64,000 nt of DNA from Bacteroides xylanisolvens XB1A (GTDB taxonomy: Bacteria; Bacteroidota; Bacteroidia; Bacteroidales; Bacteroidaceae): the NCBI RefSeq assembly GCF_000210075.1, contig NC_021017.1:2383235-2447234 (forward strand), read 5' to 3'. The translations under genes and the position numbers were made by a program. Positions 1 through 9,504 of this stretch are shown here, piece by piece (position 1 is the first letter of the stretch; every line of letters begins with the position of its first letter). The notes under the pieces are model-generated. The model did not search any database, had not been told where the DNA came from, and saw only the letters and a program-made list of their open reading frames with translations.

Positions 1-1155
1 GCAAAGAACGCCAACAACGTAATGAGCCTTCTAAACAACCTTTGGAGCTATGCACTGCCAAAAGCAAAGGCAGAAGCTACCGAACTTCAAAAATTAATGG
101 ATAAGGAAGGCAAAGGAGAAAAACTGGAAGCATGGGATTGGTGGTATTATACCGAAAAACTACGAAAAGAAAAGTACAACCTGTCTGAAGAGGATACAAA
201 ACCTTACTTCAAATTGGAGAATGTGCGCGATGGTGCTTTCGCCGTAGCCAACAAACTATATGGCATCACCCTTACCAAGCTCGAAGGTATCCCTACCTAT
301 CATCCGGATGTGGAAGTCTTTGAAGTGAAAGACGCAGACGGTTCGCAACTCGGTATCTTCTACGTCGATTATTTCCCACGCTCCGGAAAAAGTGGCGGCG
401 CATGGATGAGCAACTACCGCGAACAACAAGGAGATACCCGTCCGTTAGTATGCAATGTTTGCAGCTTTACCAAACCGGTAGGCGATACTCCCTCTCTATT
501 GACAATGGATGAAGTAGAAACTTTGTTCCACGAATTTGGCCACGCTCTGCATGGACTGCTGACAAAATGTGAATACAAAGGAACATCAGGCACTAATGTA
601 GTACGCGATTTTGTAGAACTTCCTTCTCAAATCAATGAACACTGGGCTACTGAACCGGAAGTACTGAAAATGTATGCCAAACATTATCAGACAGGAGAAG
701 TGATACCCGACGAAATCATCGAAAAGATACTGCAACAGAAGACTTTCAATCAGGGCTTCATGACTACCGAATTACTGGCTGCCGCCATCCTCGACATGAA
801 CCTGCACACCGTAACAGATGTAAAGAATATAGACATGCTTGCATTCGAAAAAGAAGCCATGGACAAGCTCGGTCTCATCCCCGAAATAGCACCGCGTTAT
901 CGCGTGACTTACTTCAATCATATCATTGGTGGTTACGCAGCCGGATACTACAGCTACCTATGGGCCAATGTACTGGATAATGATGCTTTTGAAGCCTTTA
1001 AAGAACATGGTATTTTTGATAAAAACACCGCCGACCTCTTCCGTCACAACGTATTGGAGAAGGGAGACAGCGAAGACCCGATGGTGCTTTACCGGAATTT
1101 CCGTGGAGCGGAACCAAGCTTGGAACCGCTACTGAAAAACAGAGGAATGAAATAA
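1..1155 (+). CDS. M3 family zinc metallopeptidase (Dcp/oligopeptidase A type), 5' end outside the window
   Basis: The frame is open from the first base, so only the C-terminal part of the enzyme is present. The zinc motif HEFGH is encoded at 529-543, and the downstream FVELPSQ segment supplies the third glutamate ligand expected of family M3. The C-terminal text around HIIGGYAAGYYSYLW is typical of peptidyl-dipeptidase Dcp and oligopeptidase A enzymes, which cleave short peptides. No signal peptide can be judged because the start is missing. A stem-loop follows the stop codon, so transcription probably ends here before secDF. The family call is firm; Dcp versus oligopeptidase A is not resolved. 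Confidence 0.93.
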   Translation, partial: AKNANNVMSLLNNLWSYALPKAKAEATELQKLMDKEGKGEKLEAWDWWYYTEKLRKEKYNLSEEDTKPYFKLENVRDGAFAVANKLYGITLTKLEGIPTYHPDVEVFEVKDADGSQLGIFYVDYFPRSGKSGGAWMSNYREQQGDTRPLVCNVCSFTKPVGDTPSLLTMDEVETLFHEFGHALHGLLTKCEYKGTSGTNVVRDFVELPSQINEHWATEPEVLKMYAKHYQTGEVIPDEIIEKILQQKTFNQGFMTTELLAAAILDMNLHTVTDVKNIDMLAFEKEAMDKLGLIPEIAPRYRVTYFNHIIGGYAAGYYSYLWANVLDNDAFEAFKEHGIFDKNTADLFRHNVLEKGDSEDPMVLYRNFRGAEPSLEPLLKNRGMK

Positions 1156-1165
1156 TTCAGTAAAA

Positions 1166-1196
1166 AAGCCCTTAAACATCAAATATTTGAGGGCTT
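1166..1196 (+). terminator. Terminator-like stem-loop after the M3 peptidase
   Basis: AAGCCCT at 1166-1172 pairs with AGGGCTT at 1190-1196, just after the peptidase stop codon. The loop also contains the palindrome CAAATATTTG. Confidence 0.7.
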
Positions 1197-1222
1197 ATTA
1201 CACATGAATGTGAAAAAAAAAC

Positions 1223-1230
1223 TATATTTG
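1223..1230 (+). promoter_or_regulatory. Bacteroides-type -7 box upstream of secDF
   Basis: TATATTTG matches the TAnnTTTG -7 consensus of the Bacteroides primary sigma factor. It lies about 90 bp before the secDF start codon. Confidence 0.6.
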
Positions 1231-1320
1231 CAGCCTTGTATACGGCAAAAAGAACTTGTGTACGACAGAATTTAACTGAAAATTAAATTAAAAAAGTAAT
1301 CATCATAAATTAAAAGTAAA

Positions 1321-4300
1321 ATGCAAAACAAAGGATTTGTAAAGGTTTTTGCGGTATTACTCACGCTGGTATGCGTGTTCTACCTCTCCTTCTCCTTCGT
1401 AACACGCCATTATACCAACAAGGCGAAAGAAATTGCGAACGGCGACCCGAAAGTGGAACAAGACTACCTCGACTCTCTCTCTAACGAGAAAGTAATGCTG
1501 TGGAACTGGACACTGAAACAATGTCGTGAGATGGAGATTAGTTTAGGTTTGGACCTGAAGGGTGGTATGAACGTTATCCTTGAAGTTTCCGTACCTGATG
1601 TTATCAAAGCATTGGCAGACAACAAGCCTGACGAAGCTTTCAACAACGCATTGGCGACAGCTGCAAAACAGGCTGTCAACAGTCAGGATGATGTTATCAC
1701 CCTGTTCATCAGAGAATACCACAAAATTGCTCCGGACGCAAAACTTTCCGAACTTTTCGCAACACAACAGTTGAAAGATAAAGTTAACCAGAAATCATCA
1801 GATGCAGAAGTTGAAAAAGTGCTGAGAGCAGAAGTAAAAGCTGCTGTTGAAAACTCATTCAACGTTCTTCGTACCCGTATCGACCGTTTTGGTGTTGTTC
1901 AACCGAACATCCAAAGTCTGGAAGACAAAATGGGACGTATCATGGTGGAACTTCCGGGTATCAAAGAGCCGGAACGTGTGAGAAAACTTCTCCAAGGTTC
2001 TGCCAATCTGGAGTTCTGGGAAACTTATACAGCTAGAGAAGTTCTCCCTGCCATGCAATCTGCAGACGCCAAATTGCGTGTTATTTTAGCTGAAGGAACA
2101 ACAGCTGATACAGATACTATTGAAGCAGTCCTTACCGAAGCCACTCCGGTTGAGAAAAAAACTGTAAGTGCTGCCGACAGCCTTGCAGCTGCCCTGAAAG
2201 GTGACGTAACTGCTGAAGATAAGTCTGCCGCAAATATGGAAGAAATCAAAAAGCAATATCCTTTGCTGTCCATACTTCAGTTGAATTCTAGCGGACAAGG
2301 TCCCGTTATTGGTTATGCCAACTACAAAGATACTGCTGACATCAACAAATATCTGGCTATGCCGGAAATCAAAGCTGATCTTCCAAAAGACCTTCGTCTG
2401 AAATGGGGTGTTTCTCCTTCTGAATTTGACAAGAAAGGACAGACTTTCGAATTATACGCTATCAAGTCTACCGAACGTAACGGCAAAGCTCCGTTGGAAG
2501 GTGACGTAGTAACAGATGCGAAAGATGAATTCGACCAATACAGCAAACCGGCTGTAAGCATGACAATGAACTCTGACGGTGCACGCCGCTGGGCTCAGTT
2601 GACTAAGCAGAACATTGGCCGTTCCATTGCTATCGTTCTTGATAACTATGTATATTCTGCACCAAACGTAAACTCTGAAATTACAGGTGGACGTTCACAG
2701 ATTACAGGTCATTTCACTCCTGAACAAGCAAAAGACTTAGCTAACGTATTGAAATCAGGTAAGATGCCGGCTCCGGCTCACATCGTACAGGAAGATATCG
2801 TTGGTCCGTCACTGGGTCAAGAATCAATCAATGCGGGTATTTTCTCATTCGTTGTAGCCCTGATTCTGTTGATGATTTACATGTGCTCTATGTACGGCTT
2901 CATCCCAGGTATGGTTGCTAACTGCGCGTTAATCCTCAACTTCTTCTTCACGCTAGGTATTCTTTCATCCTTCCAGGCTGCGCTGACAATGTCCGGTATA
3001 GCCGGTATGGTATTGTCACTTGGTATGGCTGTGGATGCGAACGTACTTATCTATGAACGTACAAAAGAAGAGCTTCGTGCAGGTAAGGGTGTGAAGAAAG
3101 CACTTGCCGACGGTTATTCAAATGCATTCTCGGCTATCTTCGACTCTAACTTAACATCTATCATCACAGGTATCATCCTGTTTAACTTTGGTACCGGTCC
3201 AATTCGTGGTTTTGCTACGACATTGATTATCGGTATCTTGGTATCCTTCTTTACTGCAGTGTTCATTACTCGTATTGTTTATGAACACTTCATGAACAAA
3301 GACAAGTGGTTGAACCTGACATTCACAACCAAGATTTCAAAGAATCTGATGACCAATACACATTTCGATTTTATGGGTACAAACAAAAAGTCCCTTATTA
3401 TCGTCAGTGCAATCATCGTTGTTTGTATCGGTTCATTTGCCATCCGTGGTTTGAGTCAGAGTATCGACTTCACTGGTGGGCGTAACTTTAAGGTACAATT
3501 TGAGAATCCTGTAGAACCGGAACAAGTTCGTGAATTGATCTCTAGCAAATTTGGCGACGCCAACGTAAGCGTTATTGCTATCGGTACAGACAAAAAGACC
3601 GTACGTATCAGTACAAACTACCGTATCGAAGATGAAGGCAACAATGTAGACTCTGAAATCGAATCATATCTATATGAAACCTTGAAGCCGGTATTGACTC
3701 AGAATATCACATTGGAAACTTTCATCGACCGTGACAATCACACAGGTGGTAGTATCGTAAGCTCACAGAAAGTAGGTCCGAGTATCGCAGATGACATCAA
3801 GACAGGCGCTATCTACTCTGTAGTATTGGCACTGCTCGCCATCGGTTTGTATATCTTGCTCCGTTTCCGCAACATTGCTTACAGTATCGGTTCTATCGTA
3901 GCTTTGAGTTGCGACACCATTATGATTATCGGTGCCTATTCACTGTTCTGGGGTATCCTGCCATTCTCTCTGGAAATCGACCAGACATTTATTGGTGCTA
4001 TCTTGACAGCTATCGGTTACTCTATTAATGATAAGGTGGTAATCTTCGACCGTGTACGTGAGTTCTTCGGTTTATATCCGAAACGTGACAAACGAGTATT
4101 GTTCAACGACTCTCTGAACACAACGCTGGCTCGTACCATCAATACATCATTGAGTACATTGATCGTATTGCTGTGTATCTTCATCCTTGGTGGTGATTCA
4201 ATCCGCAGCTTTGCATTCGCAATGATCCTGGGTGTTGTTATCGGTACATTATCTTCACTGTTTATTGCATCTCCGATTGCATACAACATGATGAAGAACA

Positions 4301-4332
4301 AGAAAGTCGTAGTACCAGCTACGGAAGAATAA
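1321..4332 (+). CDS. secDF: Protein translocase subunit SecDF (fused SecD and SecF)
   Basis: A 1003-residue inner-membrane protein with an N-terminal transmembrane segment. The SecD signature LGLDLKGGMNVILEV lies near residue 80, followed by a large periplasmic region and the SecD membrane block around residues 510-660. From about residue 690 the SecF half begins, with SIDFTGGRNF near residue 715 and a second membrane block to the C-terminus. SecDF uses the proton-motive force to help pull preproteins across the membrane after SecYEG and SecA. Fusion of the two halves is common in Bacteroidetes. The gene stands alone between its own promoter-like box and a strong terminator, which suggests a monocistronic unit. 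Confidence 0.97.
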   Translation: MQNKGFVKVFAVLLTLVCVFYLSFSFVTRHYTNKAKEIANGDPKVEQDYLDSLSNEKVMLWNWTLKQCREMEISLGLDLKGGMNVILEVSVPDVIKALADNKPDEAFNNALATAAKQAVNSQDDVITLFIREYHKIAPDAKLSELFATQQLKDKVNQKSSDAEVEKVLRAEVKAAVENSFNVLRTRIDRFGVVQPNIQSLEDKMGRIMVELPGIKEPERVRKLLQGSANLEFWETYTAREVLPAMQSADAKLRVILAEGTTADTDTIEAVLTEATPVEKKTVSAADSLAAALKGDVTAEDKSAANMEEIKKQYPLLSILQLNSSGQGPVIGYANYKDTADINKYLAMPEIKADLPKDLRLKWGVSPSEFDKKGQTFELYAIKSTERNGKAPLEGDVVTDAKDEFDQYSKPAVSMTMNSDGARRWAQLTKQNIGRSIAIVLDNYVYSAPNVNSEITGGRSQITGHFTPEQAKDLANVLKSGKMPAPAHIVQEDIVGPSLGQESINAGIFSFVVALILLMIYMCSMYGFIPGMVANCALILNFFFTLGILSSFQAALTMSGIAGMVLSLGMAVDANVLIYERTKEELRAGKGVKKALADGYSNAFSAIFDSNLTSIITGIILFNFGTGPIRGFATTLIIGILVSFFTAVFITRIVYEHFMNKDKWLNLTFTTKISKNLMTNTHFDFMGTNKKSLIIVSAIIVVCIGSFAIRGLSQSIDFTGGRNFKVQFENPVEPEQVRELISSKFGDANVSVIAIGTDKKTVRISTNYRIEDEGNNVDSEIESYLYETLKPVLTQNITLETFIDRDNHTGGSIVSSQKVGPSIADDIKTGAIYSVVLALLAIGLYILLRFRNIAYSIGSIVALSCDTIMIIGAYSLFWGILPFSLEIDQTFIGAILTAIGYSINDKVVIFDRVREFFGLYPKRDKRVLFNDSLNTTLARTINTSLSTLIVLLCIFILGGDSIRSFAFAMILGVVIGTLSSLFIASPIAYNMMKNKKVVVPATEE

Positions 4333-4348
4333 TAAACTCCACAAATAG

Positions 4349-4382
4349 AAAAGCCTCTTCCGAACATTCGGTAGAGGCTTTT
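4349..4382 (+). terminator. Rho-independent terminator of secDF
   Basis: AAAAGCCTCT pairs with AGAGGCTTTT around an inner CCGAA/TTCGG stem. The hairpin starts 16 bp after the secDF stop codon and runs into a T-rich tail. Confidence 0.85.
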
Positions 4383-4505
4383 TCTATTGATTATTAAAAC
4401 AAATAGAAGCTATAAGACGTTCATCTTAAAAGAAGCTATTGTTACACTTAAAACTTGATACAATATGAAAGCAAAACAACACCACTCTCATAGATTCTTC
4501 TGTAG

Positions 4506-4577
4506 TAGCCCCGAGGGGAATCGAACCCCTATCTAAAGTTTAGGAAACTTCTATTCTATCCGTTGAACTACAAGGCC
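4506..4577 (-). tRNA. tRNA-Arg (anticodon CCU)
   Basis: The reverse complement folds into a 72-nt cloverleaf. The 7-bp acceptor stem is GGCCTTG/CGGGGCT with G-U pairs, the D stem is GTTC/GAAT, the anticodon stem is GAAGT/ACTTT with loop TTCCTAA, and the T arm is AGGGG-TTCGATT-CCCCT. Loop positions 34-36 read CCT, which decodes the arginine codon AGG. The CCA end is not encoded. No integrated element sits at its 3' end. Confidence 0.95.
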
Positions 4578-4780
4578 GCTTCAAATTTGCTTGCAAAGAT
4601 AACGGTTTCTGTCGATTTAACAAGAATAAAAATGCAGGTTCCTTTCAGATATTTCAAATAATTGGCGTCAATAGGACAATAAAGTAGGATTTATTTTGAT
4701 AATTCGATTAACTTTCCGACCTTTGCGCTCACAAATTGAAAGTAAAATCAGTTTTTAAATTAAATATAGTAATTAAAGTT

Positions 4781-6631
4781 ATGGCAGACGAAATGATGGT
4801 TAAAGAATTGGAGGAAGTAGTAGTACGTTTCTCCGGCGACTCCGGCGACGGTATGCAGCTGGCCGGCAACATCTTCTCGAACGTGTCGGCTACAGTGGGA
4901 AATGACATCTGTACATTCCCTGACTATCCGGCAGACATCCGCGCCCCGCAAGGTTCGCTAACCGGTGTTTCCGGTTTCCAGGTCCACATCGGCGCCGGAC
5001 AAGTTTACACTCCCGGAGACCGTTGCCACGTATTGGTGGCTATGAACCCTTCCGCACTGAAAACACAAATCAAATTCTGTAAACCGCAAGGACTTATCAT
5101 CACCGACTCCGACTCATTCGAAGCCAGAGATTTGGAAAAGGCACAATTTAAAACCAACAATCCCTTTGAAGAATTAGGAATAAAACAGGAAGTATTGGAA
5201 GTTCCTATCTCTTCCATGTGCAAAGAGAGCCTGAAAGACTCCGGATTAGATAACAAATCGATTCTCCGTTGCAAAAATATGTTTGCACTCGGATTGGTTT
5301 GCTGGTTGTTCAACCGTAACCTTGCTGCTGCTGAAAAAATGCTGCGCGAGAAATTCGCCAAGAAACCCGAAATAGCAGAAGCTAATATTAAGGTATTGAA
5401 CGATGGCTTCAACTACGGAGCAAACACTCATGCTTCTGTCTCTACTTATAAGATTGAAAGCAAAGCTCCGAAATCAAAAGGACTTTATACAGATATCAAC
5501 GGTAATAAAGCAACCGCCTACGGACTGATTGCCGCAGCTGAAAAAGCAGGTCTGGGGCTCTACCTAGGTTCTTATCCTATCACTCCGGCTACTGATATTC
5601 TGCACGAATTAGCTAAACATAAATCATTGGGAATCAAAACCGTACAGTGCGAAGATGAAATCGCAGGTTGTGCTTCTGCAGTTGGTGCCGCTTTTGCCGG
5701 TGCTTTGGCAGTGACTACGACTTCCGGCCCCGGTGTTTGCCTGAAGAGTGAGGCGATGAACCTTGCTGTAATCGGTGAACTTCCATTGGTGATTGTCAAT
5801 GTACAGCGTGGCGGTCCGTCTACCGGTCTTCCTACTAAATCAGAACAGACCGACTTATTACAAGCCCTTTACGGACGCAACGGCGAAAGCCCGATGCCTG
5901 TAATCGCTGCAACATCGCCGACCAACTGTTTCGACGCCGCTTATATGGCATGCAAGATTGCCTTGGAACACATGACTCCGGTTGTATTGCTGACTGATGC
6001 TTTCGTAGCTAACGGTTCTGCCGCATGGAAACTCCCTAATCTGGATGAATATCCTGCCATCAATCCTCCGTATGTGACCCCGGATATGGCCGGCAACTGG
6101 ACTCCTTACCAACGTAATCCGGAAACAGGCGTACGCTACTGGGCTACTCCGGGAACTGAAGGATTCATGCACCGCATCGGTGGTCTTGAAAAGAGCAACG
6201 AAACAGGCGCTATCTCTACCGAACCCGAAAACCACAATAAGATGGTTCATCTGCGTCAGGCCAAAGTGGATAAAATTGCAGACTATATCCCCGAACTCGA
6301 AGTATTGGGTGACGAAGATGCAGACTTATTGATTGTGGGTTGGGGTGGTACTTACGGTCATCTCCGTCTGGCTATGGACTATATGCGCGAACATGGAAAG
6401 AAAGTGGCTTTCGTTCACTTCCAGTACATCAACCCGCTGCCGAAGAACACAGCCGATGTATTGCATAAATACAAGAAAATCGTGGTAGCTGAACAGAATC
6501 TGGGACAATTCGCAGGTTATTTGCGCATGAAAGTGCCCGGATTGAACATCAGCCAGTTCAACCAAGTGAAAGGACAGCCTTTCGTTACGAGAGAATTGAT
6601 AGATGCATTCACTAAATTATTGGAGGAATAA
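4781..6631 (+). CDS. korA: 2-oxoacid:ferredoxin oxidoreductase, fused gamma-alpha subunit (KorA type)
   Basis: A 616-residue subunit; I take the ATG at 4781 (MADEMM) although the frame is open upstream. The N-terminal gamma domain carries FSGDSGDGMQLAG near residues 16-30. From about residue 230 the alpha/pyrimidine-binding domain follows, including YPITPATDILHELA and TTTSGPGVCLKSEAMNLA. With the beta subunit, 3 bp downstream, it forms the thiamine-diphosphate enzyme that oxidatively decarboxylates 2-oxoglutarate or a related 2-oxoacid to the acyl-CoA while reducing ferredoxin. This is a cytoplasmic step of the branched anaerobic TCA pathway. The 2-oxoglutarate assignment rests on overall similarity; other 2-oxoacids are possible. 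Confidence 0.9.
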   Translation: MADEMMVKELEEVVVRFSGDSGDGMQLAGNIFSNVSATVGNDICTFPDYPADIRAPQGSLTGVSGFQVHIGAGQVYTPGDRCHVLVAMNPSALKTQIKFCKPQGLIITDSDSFEARDLEKAQFKTNNPFEELGIKQEVLEVPISSMCKESLKDSGLDNKSILRCKNMFALGLVCWLFNRNLAAAEKMLREKFAKKPEIAEANIKVLNDGFNYGANTHASVSTYKIESKAPKSKGLYTDINGNKATAYGLIAAAEKAGLGLYLGSYPITPATDILHELAKHKSLGIKTVQCEDEIAGCASAVGAAFAGALAVTTTSGPGVCLKSEAMNLAVIGELPLVIVNVQRGGPSTGLPTKSEQTDLLQALYGRNGESPMPVIAATSPTNCFDAAYMACKIALEHMTPVVLLTDAFVANGSAAWKLPNLDEYPAINPPYVTPDMAGNWTPYQRNPETGVRYWATPGTEGFMHRIGGLEKSNETGAISTEPENHNKMVHLRQAKVDKIADYIPELEVLGDEDADLLIVGWGGTYGHLRLAMDYMREHGKKVAFVHFQYINPLPKNTADVLHKYKKIVVAEQNLGQFAGYLRMKVPGLNISQFNQVKGQPFVTRELIDAFTKLLEE

Positions 6632-6634
6632 AAG

Positions 6635-7645
6635 ATGAGCGATAAAGTATATACCGTACAAGATTATAAATCAGGCCAACCACGCTGGTGTCCGGGATGC
6701 GGTGACCACGCTTTCCTGAACTCACTGCACAAAGCTATGGCCGAACTGGGAGTAGCTCCGCATGATATTGCCGTCATTTCCGGTATCGGTTGTTCTTCCC
6801 GTCTGCCTTACTATGTAAATACATATGGGTTCCACACTATCCACGGACGTGCCGCTGCTGTTGCAACAGGAGCTAAAGTAGCCAATCCCAATTTGACTAT
6901 CTGGCAGATTTCCGGTGATGGTGACGGCCTTGCAATTGGTGGTAACCACTTCATCCACGCATTACGCCGTAATGTCGACCTGAATATGATTCTTCTGAAC
7001 AACCGTATCTACGGTCTGACAAAAGGACAATATTCACCGACTTCAGAACGCGGACTTGTCACCAAATCATCTCCTTACGGAACAGTGGAAGACCCGTTCC
7101 ATCCGGCAGAGCTGGCTTTTGGCGCCCGCGGACGTTTCTTTGCACGCTGCATTGCAGTAGATGGTGCCGCTTCTGTAGAAGTGTTGAAAGCAGCAGCCAA
7201 TCACAAAGGTGCTTCTGTTGTAGAAGTTCTACAGAACTGCGTGATCTTCAACGACGGAACTCACGCCAGCGTTGCCACCAAAGAAGGACGTGCCAAGAAT
7301 GCTATCTATCTGGAACATGGCAAACCGATGTTATTTGGTGAAAACAAGGAGTTCGGATTGATGCAGGAAGGCTTCGGGCTGAAGGTAGTGAAACTGGGTG
7401 AGAACGGTATCACAGAAAAGGATATCCTTATCCACGACGCACACTGCCAAGATAATACGCTTCAACTGAAGCTGGCTTTGATGGAAGGTCCCGACTTCCC
7501 GATTGCACTCGGTGTAATCCGTGATGTAGACGCTCCGACTTACAACGATGCTGTCGTTGAACAAATCGAAGAAATCAAAGGCAAGAAGAAATATCACAAT
7601 TTCCAGGAGCTGTTGATGACTAATGATACTTGGGAAGTGAAGTAA
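6635..7645 (+). CDS. korB: 2-oxoacid:ferredoxin oxidoreductase beta subunit (KorB type)
   Basis: A 336-residue partner of the preceding gene, starting 3 bp after its stop, so the two are co-transcribed. The thiamine-diphosphate/Mg site is visible as SGDGDGLAIGGNH near residues 90-102, with LNNRIYGLTKGQ shortly after. WCPGCGDH near the N-terminus is the conserved beta-subunit opening. The protein holds the thiamine diphosphate where the 2-oxoacid is decarboxylated. No ferredoxin-like delta subunit is encoded beside it, which fits the two-subunit form of the enzyme. Confidence 0.92.
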   Translation: MSDKVYTVQDYKSGQPRWCPGCGDHAFLNSLHKAMAELGVAPHDIAVISGIGCSSRLPYYVNTYGFHTIHGRAAAVATGAKVANPNLTIWQISGDGDGLAIGGNHFIHALRRNVDLNMILLNNRIYGLTKGQYSPTSERGLVTKSSPYGTVEDPFHPAELAFGARGRFFARCIAVDGAASVEVLKAAANHKGASVVEVLQNCVIFNDGTHASVATKEGRAKNAIYLEHGKPMLFGENKEFGLMQEGFGLKVVKLGENGITEKDILIHDAHCQDNTLQLKLALMEGPDFPIALGVIRDVDAPTYNDAVVEQIEEIKGKKKYHNFQELLMTNDTWEVK

Positions 7646-7667
7646 TTCACTGCTCATCAATAATATA

Positions 7668-7708
7668 AAAGCTGGAGGAAGGATAAAACAATCCCTTTCT
7701 CCAGCTTT
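7668..7708 (+). terminator. Terminator after korAB
   Basis: AAAGCTGGAG (7668-7677) pairs with CTCCAGCTTT (7699-7708), with an inner GGAT/ATCC stem. It begins 22 bp after the korB stop. Confidence 0.8.
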
Positions 7709-7793
7709 CATTATAAATACACCTCAAGTTTGCTTAAAGGTCATCTTCAGTCATCCCACAGCATACTGGGCGTCACCCCACAAGCCGTGATTT

Positions 7794-7886
7794 GTTTCAT
7801 GCCATGAAACCATTTGTTTCTCACCGAGAAACGAAATGTTTCAAGCAGGGAAACAAAGTGTTTCACGCCGAGAAACAAACAGTTCC
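7794..7886. repeat. 22-bp-period array of alternating GTTTC and GAAAC
   Basis: GTTTC occurs at 7794, 7816, 7838 and 7860, with a degenerate GTTCC at 7882. GAAAC occurs at 7806, 7828, 7850 and 7872. The spacings alternate 12 and 10 bp, giving an exact 22-bp period over four units while the intervening bases vary. No convincing gene lies in 7646-8208; this stretch holds this array and the 40-bp-period array just before the next gene. Confidence 0.75.
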
Positions 7887-8097
7887 AAACAGGGTTGGAA
7901 CTAAACGACTGCGATGAAATCAAAAGCGCTCCATTATCTCCATACACATACGCCCGTTATGGTAAGGACATTTCCAAAATCCGGCTTTATCATCCTCACG
8001 GTTGACAGTCCCATCAGCCGAAAGGCTCCAGTACCATTCACCGAAGCAAGCCGAGCCATGTACTTGAGTTACTCAAGCCTCCTACATCATTTCACTG

Positions 8098-8200
8098 AGT
8101 TTGAAGTATGATTAAAACATCTCATTAAATCTATAAAAGTTTGAAGTATAATTAAAACTTTTCCGTATATTCGCAAGAGTTTAAAGTATAATTAAAACTT
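8098..8200 (+). repeat. Three 23-bp direct repeats at exact 40-bp spacing
   Basis: Near-identical 23-bp units start at 8098, 8138 and 8178. Their core is AGTATAATTAAAACTT, preceded by AGTTTGA or AGTTTAA. Two 17-bp spacers of unrelated sequence separate them. Each unit is a weak inverted repeat (AGTTT...AAACT). The array ends 9 bp before the start codon of the ATPase gene, so it is more likely an operator or promoter cluster than a CRISPR. Confidence 0.75.
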
Positions 8201-8208
8201 TCAGGCGT

Positions 8209-9414
8209 ATGAACTTCCCTCGAATCCTCAAAAAAAGAAAAGGTTATATTGACCGAATAAAACCTTTTATGCAAAAATCTGTAGTCAAGGTGTTAACAGG
8301 GCAACGCCGTGTAGGCAAAAGTTTCCTCCTTTACCAGCTTATTGAAGAAATTTTAGCAAAAGAACCGGATGCGAATATTATCTATGTCAATCTTGAAGAT
8401 TTTACATTCAGTTCTCTGCAAACAGCAGAAGATTTACACTCGTACATCATTTCTCATAGCAAAGAAAAAGCTAAGAATTATATCTTTATCGATGAAATAC
8501 AAGATATTCCCGGGTTTGAAAAAGTCATCCGTTCGCTCCTGCTCAATGAAGATAATGATATATACATTACAGGTAGTAACGCCAAGATGCTTTCAGGAGA
8601 ACTCGCCACTTATTTAAGTGGCAGATATATCGAATTCAAAATATATAGTCTCTCCTATTCTGAGTTTCTTGAATTCCACGGATTAACTGAAAGTGAAACG
8701 AGTTACGAATTATATAGCCGTTATGGCGGACTTCCCTATTTATTAAATCTCCCTCTCGAAGATGAAACGGTCAATGAATATTTGAAGAGTGTATATTCCA
8801 CGATTGTATTTCGTGATGTTGTCAGTAGATACAAGTTACGCAATACTTTGTTCCTTGAGAAACTGATTCAATTTTTATCCGAAAACATAGGCAATCTCTT
8901 TTCGGCAAAGAATATCAGTGATTATTTAAAATCACAACATACCACCATATCAGTTAACCAAATACAAAGCTATACGGAATATTTAAACAATGCTTTCCTG
9001 ATCCACCGGGTAGAGCGGTATGATTTAATTGGGAAACGCGTATTTGAGATAGGAGAGAAATATTATTTCGAAAATATGGGAATCCGGAACATTGTCATCG
9101 GATATCGCATTACAGACAAAGCCAAAATATTGGAAAATCTAGTGTATAACCACCTTTTATACAAAGGTTACGATATTAAGGTTGGCTATTACGGAGATAA
9201 GGAAATTGACTTTATCGGAGAAAAGAATGGAGAAAAACTATATATACAGGTCGCTTTAAAAATAGATAGCGACAAGACAGCAGAAAGAGAATTTGGAAAC
9301 CTGCTAAAGATACAGGACAACTATCCCAAAATAGTGGTAACAGAAGATACATTCAGCGGAAACAGCTACGAGGGTATACGCCATTGTCCCATACGCCAGT
9401 TCTTAATGGAGTAA
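8209..9414 (+). CDS. AAA ATPase with C-terminal DUF4143 (archaeal-ATPase-like, AAA_14 type)
   Basis: A 401-residue protein. The Walker A motif GQRRVGKS lies near residues 31-38 and a Walker B-like IFIDEIQDI near residues 93-101. The C-terminal third resembles DUF4143, a restriction-endonuclease-like fold, with GYYGDKEIDFIG near residue 330. Members of this family are abundant and often horizontally acquired in Bacteroides; their cellular role is unresolved. The gene stands alone, has three 23-bp repeats against its start and a large hairpin after its stop, and is unrelated to its neighbours. Confidence 0.85.
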   Translation: MNFPRILKKRKGYIDRIKPFMQKSVVKVLTGQRRVGKSFLLYQLIEEILAKEPDANIIYVNLEDFTFSSLQTAEDLHSYIISHSKEKAKNYIFIDEIQDIPGFEKVIRSLLLNEDNDIYITGSNAKMLSGELATYLSGRYIEFKIYSLSYSEFLEFHGLTESETSYELYSRYGGLPYLLNLPLEDETVNEYLKSVYSTIVFRDVVSRYKLRNTLFLEKLIQFLSENIGNLFSAKNISDYLKSQHTTISVNQIQSYTEYLNNAFLIHRVERYDLIGKRVFEIGEKYYFENMGIRNIVIGYRITDKAKILENLVYNHLLYKGYDIKVGYYGDKEIDFIGEKNGEKLYIQVALKIDSDKTAEREFGNLLKIQDNYPKIVVTEDTFSGNSYEGIRHCPIRQFLME

Positions 9415-9435
9415 ACCATACGATATACGAAAAAT

Positions 9436-9495
9436 AAATGCAGTACACCATCGGGTTACCACGAGCAATCAAATCGCCTTTGGTGTGCTGCATTT
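9436..9495. terminator. Large stem-loop between the convergent ATPase gene and PUL
   Basis: AAATGCAGTACACCA (9436-9450) pairs with TGGTGTGCTGCATTT (9481-9495), with one G-U pair. It sits between two convergent units and can serve either direction. Confidence 0.7.
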
Positions 9496-9504
9496 ACATT
9501 TGAA

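Noticed and set aside
1543..2561. Several minus-strand frames inside secDF
   Set aside because: They lie antisense within a well-identified gene and have no independent support.
4506..4577. tRNA-Arg gene as an integration site
   Set aside because: No duplicated tRNA 3' end and no integrase nearby; the element uses comM instead.
8098..8200. CRISPR array
   Set aside because: Only three 23-bp units with 17-bp spacers, no cas genes nearby, and the last unit abuts a start codon. Operator-like repeats fit better.
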